Part shown: positions 1 to 6,041 of the stretch, in pieces
Layout of the letters: every line of letters starts with the position of its first letter
Numbering within the stretch: position 1 is the stretch's first letter
Assembly: GCA_030042375.1 (NCBI GenBank)
Contig: JASHZU010000033.1
Coordinates: forward strand, 1-6,041
Length of the DNA: 6,041 nt
From: Verrucomicrobiia bacterium
Lineage (GTDB): Bacteria; Verrucomicrobiota; Verrucomicrobiae; Limisphaerales; UBA11358
Direction: 5' to 3'
The notes under the pieces: model-generated
What the model was told of the DNA's origin: nothing
The model's input: the letters and a program-made list of their open reading frames with translations, nothing else
Database searches by the model: none
Program-made: the position numbers and the translations under genes

Positions 1-500
1 ATTTTTTTCTTACCGTGGCGAAGGCTTTGCGAATGCAATGGCCACAAGCGGACGTAACGCTGGTAGACCGCCTCAACGCTTTCGATTCGACTGCGATCGA
101 ACGAATGAACCAATCGGGCTGGCGCACGCACACGGAAATCGCCACAGTTTCCGAATGGCTGGAGAAACCGGCGGGCGCATTCGATGCCATTATCGCCAAC
201 CTGTTCCTGCATCAATTTAAGACGGACGAACTCACCGCGATGCTTCAATTGGCTGCACGCTCGACAAAAATCTTTGTGGCGCTGGAACCACGCCGGGCCT
301 GGCTGCCTCGTATATGCGGCCGCCTTTTATGGGTAATCGGATGCAGCCCGGTCACTCGTAACGATGCCAACATCAGCATCCGCGCCGGATTTTCCGGCCG
401 TGAACTTTCTGATCTTTGGCCGGAGCAAAAAAATTGGCAGTTGACAGAACGCCCCGTCGGCCTCTTTAGTCATTTATTCGTAGCACGGCGAAAAGATTAA
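1..500 (+). CDS. SAM-dependent methyltransferase, 3' part (5' end outside window)
   Basis: This is the C-terminal part of a class I SAM-dependent methyltransferase. The reading frame is open from base 3 (Phe-Phe-Leu-Thr), so the GTG at 15 is probably an internal valine and the true start lies upstream with the glycine-rich SAM-binding motif I. Numbering from that GTG, VTLVDR (residues 14-19) fits the end of strand beta-2, whose acidic residue D18 usually contacts the SAM ribose. FDAIIANLFLHQF (56-68) fits the motif IV region, EPRR (91-94) the next strand, and SPVTRNDANISIRAGF (111-126) a segment I associate with methyltransferases encoded beside type III polyketide synthases. Its stop is one base before the next ATG, so the two genes are probably translationally coupled and act in one pathway, plausibly O- or C-methylation of a phenolic or quinone-type product. 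The fold is fairly sure; the substrate is inference. Confidence 0.75.
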   Translation, partial: FFLTVAKALRMQWPQADVTLVDRLNAFDSTAIERMNQSGWRTHTEIATVSEWLEKPAGAFDAIIANLFLHQFKTDELTAMLQLAARSTKIFVALEPRRAWLPRICGRLLWVIGCSPVTRNDANISIRAGFSGRELSDLWPEQKNWQLTERPVGLFSHLFVARRKD

Positions 501-501
501 A

Positions 502-1542
502 ATGTCCTCGCAAAAACCAATCACTATTGTTGGCGGCGGCCTGGCGGGACTGACGCTGGGTATTGGCCTGCAGCGACGCGATATACCTGTCACCATCCAG
601 GAGGCAGGCAGCTATCCGCGGCATCGTGTCTGCGGAGAATTTATCAGTGGCAATGGCCAAACTGTGCTGGACCGGCTCGGCTTGCTGGAACATTTCCAAA
701 AGGCCGGGGCGGTCTATGCCCGGACGGTGATGTTTGTTTGTGGCCAAATTAAATCTCCCGTTCGCGCCCTTGCCACACCTGCGCTCTGTTTATCTCGCTA
801 CAAAATGGACACCGTTCTCGCGGATCAATTTCAACAACTGGGCGGCGACTTGCGCGTTCAGTCACGATGGAACGCCGATGGCCGGGCGGAAGGCGTGGTT
901 TTTGCCTCAGGCCGCCGGCTGCAACCGGCAGAAACGAAACCTGGCTGGTTCGGCGTCAAGGCGCACGTTTCCAGCCCCATCAATCTCGAAGCCGATTTGG
1001 AAATGCACTTTTCGCCCGACGGTTACGTGGGCGTCAGCCATGTGGAGGAACACCAGGTCAATGTCTGCGGCCTTTTTCGTGCGCACCCGGGCAACCGTCC
1101 TGACTCAAAAACTGAATGGCTCCGCGGCCCAAACAACTCCCTGCTGCGCGAGCGCCTGAACTCTGCGCAATTCGAGGCAGACTCTTTTTGCTCCGTCGCG
1201 GGCATTCAATTGAAACCGCAGCGCGCCACGGCGAAGAATGAATGCTGCGTTGGTGATGCCCTTACGATGACGCCGCCCGTGACCGGGAACGGTATGTCCA
1301 TGGCCCTCGAATCCGCGGAAACCGCCATCGAGCCGCTGGCCGCCTATAGCCGGGGGCAATTGGATTGGGCGGCGACGCAACGCCAAATTGCGTTGCGCTG
1401 CGACGCGGCTTTTTCGCGCCGCCTGGCCTGGGCGCGGATATTGCAGTGGATGATTGTTTCCTCAGCGATTTACCCCGGCCTCAAAGAATTCCTGTTGCGC
1501 TCGAATTTAGTTTGGCGGCTGATGTTTGCGCAAACGCGCTAA
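502..1542 (+). CDS. FAD-dependent oxidoreductase, geranylgeranyl-reductase-like / flavin monooxygenase fold
   Basis: This complete 346-residue flavoprotein belongs to the glutathione-reductase-2 / p-hydroxybenzoate-hydroxylase fold group. The N-terminus has the Rossmann dinucleotide motif VGGGLAG (10-16), and E34 is a candidate ribose-binding acid at the end of beta-2. PRHRVCGEF (39-47) matches the PRxKVCGE signature of geranylgeranyl-reductase-like proteins. GDALTMTPPVTGNGMSMALESAE (split here as GDA 251-253, TPPVTGNG 257-264 and the following helix) is the second FAD-binding motif, contacting the flavin ribityl and pyrophosphate. No signal peptide is apparent, and a mildly hydrophobic C-terminal stretch (about 312-328) could touch membrane or lipid substrate. 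The ATG follows the methyltransferase TAA after a single A with no strong Shine-Dalgarno, which favours coupling. Family members reduce prenyl chains or hydroxylate aromatic rings. Next to a methyltransferase I favour a hydroxylase or dehydrogenase that tailors an alkylresorcinol or pyrone-type lipid, but the substrate cannot be read from sequence. Confidence 0.85.
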   Translation: MSSQKPITIVGGGLAGLTLGIGLQRRDIPVTIQEAGSYPRHRVCGEFISGNGQTVLDRLGLLEHFQKAGAVYARTVMFVCGQIKSPVRALATPALCLSRYKMDTVLADQFQQLGGDLRVQSRWNADGRAEGVVFASGRRLQPAETKPGWFGVKAHVSSPINLEADLEMHFSPDGYVGVSHVEEHQVNVCGLFRAHPGNRPDSKTEWLRGPNNSLLRERLNSAQFEADSFCSVAGIQLKPQRATAKNECCVGDALTMTPPVTGNGMSMALESAETAIEPLAAYSRGQLDWAATQRQIALRCDAAFSRRLAWARILQWMIVSSAIYPGLKEFLLRSNLVWRLMFAQTR

Positions 1543-1558
1543 CGCCGGTTGGAACGAA

Positions 1559-4500
1559 TCATTTATGTTTCCCATCGAGGCAGCGGCGCACGGTGAGCGC
1601 GAGCGTTTGCGGCTGGTAGGGCTTTTGCAAAAAGTTCAGATCCGGCTCGAGCTTGAAATCCTTGCCAACGATGTCGGCGCTGTAACCGCTCGTGAAAATA
1701 ACTTTGAGCCCGGGCGTTTCCGCCCACATTCTTTCCGCAAGTTCACGCCCATTCATGTTATTGGGCATGACCAGGTCAGTCAGCACCAGTTTGATATCGC
1801 CCTTTGAGCGACGCCAGATTTCCAGCGCCTCGGCGCCGGTGCCGGCCTGCAATACCTTATAGCCGTACCGTTCCAGCACACGCGCCACCAGCTCGCGCAC
1901 GGGATTTTCGTCCTCCACCAGCAGGATGGATTCGCTTCCACCTTTGACATTGATGGCGGTTGTTGGCTTTTCAGCGCAGGTGGAATTGGCGCAGGAACGC
2001 GGAATGAAAATGCGAAAGGTCGTGCCCCTGCCCATGTGGCTGTCCACCTCAATCCAGCCCTGGTGCTGTTTGACAATGCCGTAGACCGTGGCCAGCCCCA
2101 GGCCCGTGCCCTTGCCGACTTCCTTGGTGGTAAAAAACGGCTCAAAAATGCGCGGAAGATTTTCCGACTCAATGCCGCAGCCGGTATCGCTCACGCTCAG
2201 GCAAACGAAACTACCCGCGCGCGCATCCGACTGGCGCGAAATATATTTTTCATCCAGATCGCTCACCGTGATGCGAATGGCCAGCTGCCCGCCCTTGGGC
2301 ATGGCATCGCGCGCATTTACGGCCAGGTTCAACAAAATTTGTTCCATCATGCCCGCATCGGCTTCGACGATGGGCGGCGCCTGGCAATAATTCAATTGCA
2401 GCGCGACGTCCTCGCCCAAAAGCCGTCCGAGCATGTTGGTCATGTTGCCGACGATTTTATTCATGTCCAGCCGCTTGGGCTGGATCAGCTGCCGTCGGCT
2501 GAACGTCAGCAACTGGCGCGTGAGTTCCGCGGCACGACCGGCTGCCTGCATGATTTGCTGCGCCGATTTATTTTCCGTCTCGCCCAATTTCCCCGAGGCC
2601 AGCAGGGAGGCGTGGCCCTGGATGACAGTAAGGATGTTGTTGAAATCGTGCGCCACGCCGCCGGCCAATTGGCCGATCGCCTCCATCTTCTGGGACTGGC
2701 GAAACTGTTCTTCCAGCCGCCGTTGCGCGGTGATGTCCCGGAACAGGCTCAACAAAAGCTGCGCCTGCCCGTGCAGTTCAATAAACGAATTGTGCACTTC
2801 CAGAATCACTCCCCGGCCGTTGTGAAGGGTGTAATGGTATTCCAACGTTTCATCGACTTCCCGTGTTAAAAAATTACTATGATGCCGCTCAATCATTTCC
2901 GCCGCGTTTTCCGACGGGGCGTACACCACCGTGAATGGCTTCCCTTCCAGCTCATCCTGCCGGAGGCAGGCCAGTTTGCAAAACGCGTTGTTGACCGCCA
3001 CGATGACGCCATTCTCGTCAGTCAGGCGCATACCGTCCGCCGAATTTTCCCAGACGGAACGGAAGAGTGTTTCGGAACTTTGCAATGCCGTTTGCGCCGC
3101 GCGCCGTTCTGTCACGTCGCGCACGTGCAGCAGCAACGCCGGCTGGCCGCCGTATTCCACGAGGTTGACGCGCAGTTCCACAGGCGTCACCCGCCCGCCG
3201 GCGATGAGGCTTTCACTCTCGATACGCGAAATTTTTCCGCTCACCAGCTTGTCAAAATCCCGCCGCGCGTGTTCGCGCAGGTTGGGCGGCACCAGTTCCA
3301 CGGCGTTTTTGCCAATCAATTGCTCGCGCGGGATGCCGTGAAGCAGCGACGCCGCAAGGTTGACGTCCAGGACATTGCCTTTTAAGTCCTCGACGAAAAT
3401 TGCATCCGGCGAATTTTCAAACAGGTCGCGGAACCGCCGCTGGCTTTCGTGCAATTCTTCCTCCACGCGGACGCGCTCCAGCGCCCCGCTGCATTCGCCG
3501 GCCAGCATCTCCAGTGTTTCCAGGTCGCGCCGGCCATAGGCCCCGGCCCGGCGGCTTTGCACAAACAGCAAGCCGATGACCTCCGCGCCGCGCCGCATGG
3601 GCACAACCATGCCGCTGGCAAAATCATTTGGCGCACTCTTGCCGGACAACAGTTCCGGCCCTTGCGTGATGACCCGCTGCATCAAGTCGTTCAATTTTCC
3701 CGGCTGCGGGAATACCGGATTTTTAACACGCTTTCCATCGTTGACGGTGATGTTCAGCAATGAAATCACTTCGTTTTTTTTCGGCGAATACAAATCCAGG
3801 GCGAAATGGTCCCATTCAAACAACGCGTCCGCGGCTTCGCTGATAATTTGCGCCGCCTCCGCGGCGGTAATGGCCGTGCTCAAACGCTGGCTCAATTTGA
3901 AGAAGACGGAATTGCGATGCTCCCCGCGCCGGCGTTCGGTCACGTCGTTGGCCATTGCCAGCGCCGAAAACCGGCCCAAAAATGCCATCGGGCTCCAGAC
4001 CATCTCTACTTCGATGATCTCGCCGCTCTTGCGCCGATGCCGCCAGACGTGGCCCTGCATATTTTGCGCCGGCCACTTCATCTTTTCCCCGTTATGGCTG
4101 CCGTTCTTTTCGGGCAGGCGCAGGTCTGCCATTGTCAGCTTCAAGAATTCTTCCCGCGAATAACCGTAGTGCTGCACCGCCGCTCCGTTCACTTCCAAAA
4201 TCGCCAGCGTTTCCATGTCGAACACCCACATCGGGTTGGGATTTTCCTGGAAGAGCAGGCGGTATTGTTTTTCACTGACGCGTAATTCCTCCTGCGCGCG
4301 CCAGCGGTCCGTCACATCGCGTGAATGGGCAATGATACCCGCGATGTCCGGATCCTCAAATTCGCTGCGGGCGAACGATTCCAGATATACCCAGGAACCA
4401 TTTTTGTGCTGCTTGCGGCATTCCACCTTCACAGATTTTTTGGGATGATCCAGCAAATCCTGGAACGCCTCCATGGCGCGCTGCGCATCATCCGGGTGAA

Positions 4501-5071
4501 CCTTCTGGAGAAAATGATGCCCAACCAATTCTTCGGGCCGCCATCCCAGCGTCCTCTCGATGGAAGGGCTGATGTATTTGAATTCGCCTTCCCGGTTAAG
4601 AATTAAAAGGATGTCCAGGGAGTTCTCTGTCAGCTTGCGGAAATATTGTTCCCGCCGCACCAGTTCCGCTTCCGCGTCACGCAATTTCGTCCGCTCGGTG
4701 GCTTCTTCCACTGCCCGCTTCACGGCCGAGGCCAGGCGTTCGGGCTTTTGCTTCAGCAGGTAATCCGTCGCGCCCGCTTTGAGACTTTCGATCGCTGCCG
4801 CTTCACCAATCGTTCCTGAAATTAAAATGAACGGCGTGTCCGGGCATTGTTTGCGTGCCATCGCCAGCGCCTCCATGCCCGTGAATGACGGCAGGTGAAA
4901 ATCGGAAAGAATGAGGTCGTACTTCCCCTTGCCCAGCGCCTCCTTGTACGCGGGTTTATCCCCCACCCGCACGATTTCCGCTTCTACGCGATCTTCGGCA
5001 AGCATGGTGCTGACCAACTCGGCAAAATCCGGTTCGTCTTCCAAATGCAAAATGCGTAACCGCCGGCTCAT
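1559..5071 (-). CDS. Hybrid sensor histidine kinase, REC-PAS-PAS-GAF-PAS-PAS-HisKA-HATPase-REC
   Basis: This 1170-residue protein has no transmembrane segment or signal peptide, so it is probably cytosolic. Approximate domains are receiver 1 (5-122: E11/D12, phospho-acceptor D57, S85, K107), PAS1 (142-255), PAS2 (266-380), GAF (388-535), PAS3 (542-656), PAS4 (664-783), HisKA (790-860), HATPase (900-1025) and receiver 2 (1047-1166: E1053/D1054, D1099, T1127, K1150). The H-box is GGVAHDFNN with phospho-acceptor H808. The ATPase shows the N-box around N919, G1 DTGCG (962-966), F-box FEPFF (976-980) and G2 GKGTGLGL (986-993). All catalytic residues expected for autophosphorylation and relay to D1099 are present. 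PAS ends carry the usual DVTxR linkers. ATG 5071 is the first conventional start after an in-frame TGA at 5120-5122, and it begins directly before the receiver, but no good ribosome-binding site precedes it. Signal and target are unknown; no partner regulator is in the window. Confidence 0.95.
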   Translation of the reverse strand: MSRRLRILHLEDEPDFAELVSTMLAEDRVEAEIVRVGDKPAYKEALGKGKYDLILSDFHLPSFTGMEALAMARKQCPDTPFILISGTIGEAAAIESLKAGATDYLLKQKPERLASAVKRAVEEATERTKLRDAEAELVRREQYFRKLTENSLDILLILNREGEFKYISPSIERTLGWRPEELVGHHFLQKVHPDDAQRAMEAFQDLLDHPKKSVKVECRKQHKNGSWVYLESFARSEFEDPDIAGIIAHSRDVTDRWRAQEELRVSEKQYRLLFQENPNPMWVFDMETLAILEVNGAAVQHYGYSREEFLKLTMADLRLPEKNGSHNGEKMKWPAQNMQGHVWRHRRKSGEIIEVEMVWSPMAFLGRFSALAMANDVTERRRGEHRNSVFFKLSQRLSTAITAAEAAQIISEAADALFEWDHFALDLYSPKKNEVISLLNITVNDGKRVKNPVFPQPGKLNDLMQRVITQGPELLSGKSAPNDFASGMVVPMRRGAEVIGLLFVQSRRAGAYGRRDLETLEMLAGECSGALERVRVEEELHESQRRFRDLFENSPDAIFVEDLKGNVLDVNLAASLLHGIPREQLIGKNAVELVPPNLREHARRDFDKLVSGKISRIESESLIAGGRVTPVELRVNLVEYGGQPALLLHVRDVTERRAAQTALQSSETLFRSVWENSADGMRLTDENGVIVAVNNAFCKLACLRQDELEGKPFTVVYAPSENAAEMIERHHSNFLTREVDETLEYHYTLHNGRGVILEVHNSFIELHGQAQLLLSLFRDITAQRRLEEQFRQSQKMEAIGQLAGGVAHDFNNILTVIQGHASLLASGKLGETENKSAQQIMQAAGRAAELTRQLLTFSRRQLIQPKRLDMNKIVGNMTNMLGRLLGEDVALQLNYCQAPPIVEADAGMMEQILLNLAVNARDAMPKGGQLAIRITVSDLDEKYISRQSDARAGSFVCLSVSDTGCGIESENLPRIFEPFFTTKEVGKGTGLGLATVYGIVKQHQGWIEVDSHMGRGTTFRIFIPRSCANSTCAEKPTTAINVKGGSESILLVEDENPVRELVARVLERYGYKVLQAGTGAEALEIWRRSKGDIKLVLTDLVMPNNMNGRELAERMWAETPGLKVIFTSGYSADIVGKDFKLEPDLNFLQKPYQPQTLALTVRRCLDGKHK

Positions 5072-5182
5072 GGCATATAAAAAATCTGACTCCGACTCAA
5101 GGGCCTGAAAAACATGCTTTCAACCCCGAAAATAAAGGAGTTAGAGAGCAGTCCTTATGCCTGAACGGTAAGAATTTGAGAC

Positions 5183-5204
5183 TTTAACGAGTATTTAACG
5201 AGTA
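5183..5204. repeat. Perfect tandem 11-bp direct repeat (TTTAACGAGTA x2), possible regulator-binding site
   Basis: Two adjacent identical 11-base units, TTTAACGAGTA at 5183-5193 and 5194-5204, are followed by a run of A. On the minus strand, the direction of the kinase gene, they read TACTCGTTAAA twice. The site is about 112-133 bp upstream of the kinase start codon. A period of 11 bp places both units on the same face of the helix, the spacing known for direct-repeat operators of OmpR/PhoB-type winged-helix regulators. The repeat is seen directly; an operator role is inference, and a chance duplication by slippage is possible. Confidence 0.45.
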
Positions 5205-5247
5205 AAAAAACATGCGAAAACACCAATGAATACAACATTTTTGGTAA

Positions 5248-5264
5248 ATTTCCCTTAAGGAAAT
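5248..5264. terminator. Weak inverted repeat, possible ileS transcript 3' hairpin
   Basis: ATTTCC (5248-5253) and GGAAAT (5259-5264) can form a six-pair stem with a five-base loop, about 52 bp past the ileS stop on the minus strand. The stem is AT-rich, and only three T residues follow it on the minus strand, so it is a poor match to an intrinsic terminator. It may instead be chance or an mRNA-stabilising structure. No better terminator is visible in the spacer. Confidence 0.2.
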
Positions 5265-5315
5265 GCTCAAAAAGGAAGGGTGCCAGGCGCCACAGGTGCT
5301 GTTTTCCGGCCACCG

Positions 5316-6041
5316 TCACTTGCCGCTCTGCTTGACTGCCTCGACACAACGGCCGCAAATCGTGGGATGCTCCGGCGTCTGGCCCACGTCCATTTGCCAG
5401 CGCCAGCAACGCTCGCATTTTTGGCCGTGCGCATGGACCATCGCGGTCAATTCGCTATTTTGCTCATCGGTAAGGACGAGCTGCGAGACGTTCATGATTT
5501 CCCGGAAGTCCTCGCGGTTACGGACCATCTTTCGCATTGTGCTGTAATGCAAATTGCCATGTTTGGTGGATACCGCGTCCACCTTGTCCGTATCAGTGGA
5601 TGGGAGAAATGCCTCGTGCGGGAAGTGCAGGATTAGGCAGGCTTCCAAATCTTTGCCGATGACTTTGTTTTGCCGCGCGGTTTCCAAGGTGGGCTTGGCA
5701 TATTTCCGCAGCTCTAAATATTCCTGCCAAAGCAATTGCTCGTCTTTGGGCACGGTAAAATTCGCCGGATGAAAAACCGTTTCATGGACCGAACCTGTTT
5801 TGCCCGGCACAAACTCCCAGGCTTCATCCGCCGTGAACGCCAGGATCGGCGCAAGCATTTGGCAAAGACCGGTCAGCAAGCGATGCAAAGTCGTTTGCGT
5901 CGAGCGGCGGCGATCTGAATTGGCCGGCTCCGTGTACATCCGGTCTTTGATGACGTCGTGGTACACCGACGAAAGTTCCACGGCGATAAATTGGCTGACC
6001 TTTTGATACACGACGTGAAATTCGTATTTGTCGTACGCCTC
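5316..6041 (-). CDS. ileS: Isoleucyl-tRNA synthetase, C-terminal part (5' end outside window)
   Basis: This is the last 241 residues of isoleucyl-tRNA synthetase, the cytosolic class I enzyme that charges tRNA-Ile; family members are usually about 900-950 residues. The frame is open through the window edge (Glu-Ala-Tyr-Asp-Lys-Tyr-Glu-Phe-His), so the GTG at 6011 is an internal valine. The start of the visible part is the anticodon-binding helical domain, with the segments FIAVELSSVYHDVIKDRMY and LAPILAFTADEAWEF. QNKVIGKDLEA follows in the C-terminal junction region. The end carries the Cys4 zinc-binding motif: CERC (codons at 5415-5417 and 5406-5408) and CGRC (5355-5357 and 5346-5348), typical of bacterial IleRS with a terminal zinc finger. 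All four cysteines are intact and the gene ends normally in TGA. lspA, a frequent downstream neighbour of ileS, is absent here; the next gene on this strand is the sensor kinase 244 bp away. Confidence 0.96.
   Translation of the reverse strand, partial: EAYDKYEFHVVYQKVSQFIAVELSSVYHDVIKDRMYTEPANSDRRRSTQTTLHRLLTGLCQMLAPILAFTADEAWEFVPGKTGSVHETVFHPANFTVPKDEQLLWQEYLELRKYAKPTLETARQNKVIGKDLEACLILHFPHEAFLPSTDTDKVDAVSTKHGNLHYSTMRKMVRNREDFREIMNVSQLVLTDEQNSELTAMVHAHGQKCERCWRWQMDVGQTPEHPTICGRCVEAVKQSGK

Larger units (their letters stand above)
5072..5315. other. Non-coding spacer between ileS and the hybrid kinase gene
   Basis: This 244-bp stretch is noticeably richer in A and T than the flanking genes and holds no credible gene; the ATG at 5157 on the plus strand reads only Met-Pro-Glu-Arg before a stop. 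It must contain the 3' end of the ileS transcript and, if the kinase has its own promoter, that promoter too. I found no convincing sigma-70-type pair on the minus strand. One poor candidate (TTGAGT, 15-base gap, TATATG) would start transcription at the kinase ATG itself. The visible structures are the tandem 11-bp repeat (5183-5204), a short inverted repeat (5248-5264) and two copies of AAAAACATGC (5108-5117 and 5206-5215), the last possibly chance in A-rich DNA. Confidence 0.7.

Noticed and set aside
1..10. Seven-T run at the window start as a possible terminator or phase-variable tract.
   Set aside because: It is read in frame as Phe-Phe within the methyltransferase and is cut by the window edge, so nothing further can be supported.
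1978..2001. Cysteines 1027 and 1032 in the linker between the ATPase domain and receiver 2, considered as a metal or redox site.
   Set aside because: Only two cysteines with four residues between them in a flexible linker; there are no further ligands nearby and no known motif.
2036..2869. A 277-codon open frame on the plus strand inside the kinase gene.
   Set aside because: It lies antisense to the HisKA/HATPase region, has no recognisable domain and reads as a compositional shadow of a gene whose catalytic motifs are all intact.
2879..4606. Several 90-195-codon plus-strand open frames antisense to the PAS/GAF region.
   Set aside because: They overlap strongly supported coding sequence, their translations are rich in Arg, His and Cys without family features, and they have no ribosome-binding sites.
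5134..5171. AAGGAG followed by ATG at 5157 on the plus strand, suggesting a small gene.
   Set aside because: The frame is only four codons, and the distance from AAGGAG to the ATG is too long for a usual ribosome-binding site.
5108..5215. Two copies of AAAAACATGC about 98 bp apart in the spacer.
   Set aside because: Half of each copy is an A-run in AT-rich DNA, so a chance match is likely; kept only as a note in the spacer entry.
5155..5418. An 87-codon minus-strand frame spanning the ileS 3' end and the spacer.
   Set aside because: Most of it lies out of frame within the ileS zinc-finger coding region, and the tail in the spacer is low-complexity hydrophobic sequence.

Overview
The window looks like chromosomal DNA from a moderately GC-rich, Gram-negative-type bacterium. 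The wording of the IleRS C-terminus and of the fourth PAS domain of the large kinase reminds me of Verrucomicrobiota (Pedosphaera/Limisphaerales-like). That is pattern memory, not a search result, and should be read as a lead only. Coding density is high, and I see no mobile element, CRISPR array, tRNA or rRNA.

Layout. (1) Positions 1-1542, plus strand, hold two tightly coupled genes: the 3' part of a SAM-dependent methyltransferase and a complete FAD-dependent oxidoreductase of the geranylgeranyl-reductase-like type, separated by one base. In other bacteria this pair commonly sits next to a type III polyketide synthase, in clusters making alkylresorcinol, alkylpyrone or quinone-type lipids. 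A synthase would therefore be expected just upstream, outside the window. (2) Positions 1559-5071, minus strand, encode a 1170-residue soluble hybrid sensor histidine kinase ordered REC-PAS-PAS-GAF-PAS-PAS-HisKA-HATPase-REC. It converges on the oxidoreductase with only 16 bp between the stop codons. (3) Positions 5072-5315 are a 244-bp non-coding, AT-richer spacer. It carries a perfect tandem 11-bp repeat and a weak inverted repeat. (4) Positions 5316-6041, minus strand, are the C-terminal part of isoleucyl-tRNA synthetase (ileS), including its terminal Cys4 zinc-binding motif.

How the parts relate. The methyltransferase and oxidoreductase are probably successive tailoring enzymes of one small-molecule or lipid pathway. 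The kinase is an orphan: no DNA-binding response regulator is present in the window, and its input and output are unknown. ileS is housekeeping and probably unrelated. The least ordinary elements are the kinase with receivers at both ends and the one-helical-turn tandem repeat upstream of it. I do not see compelling evidence for a wholly new system.
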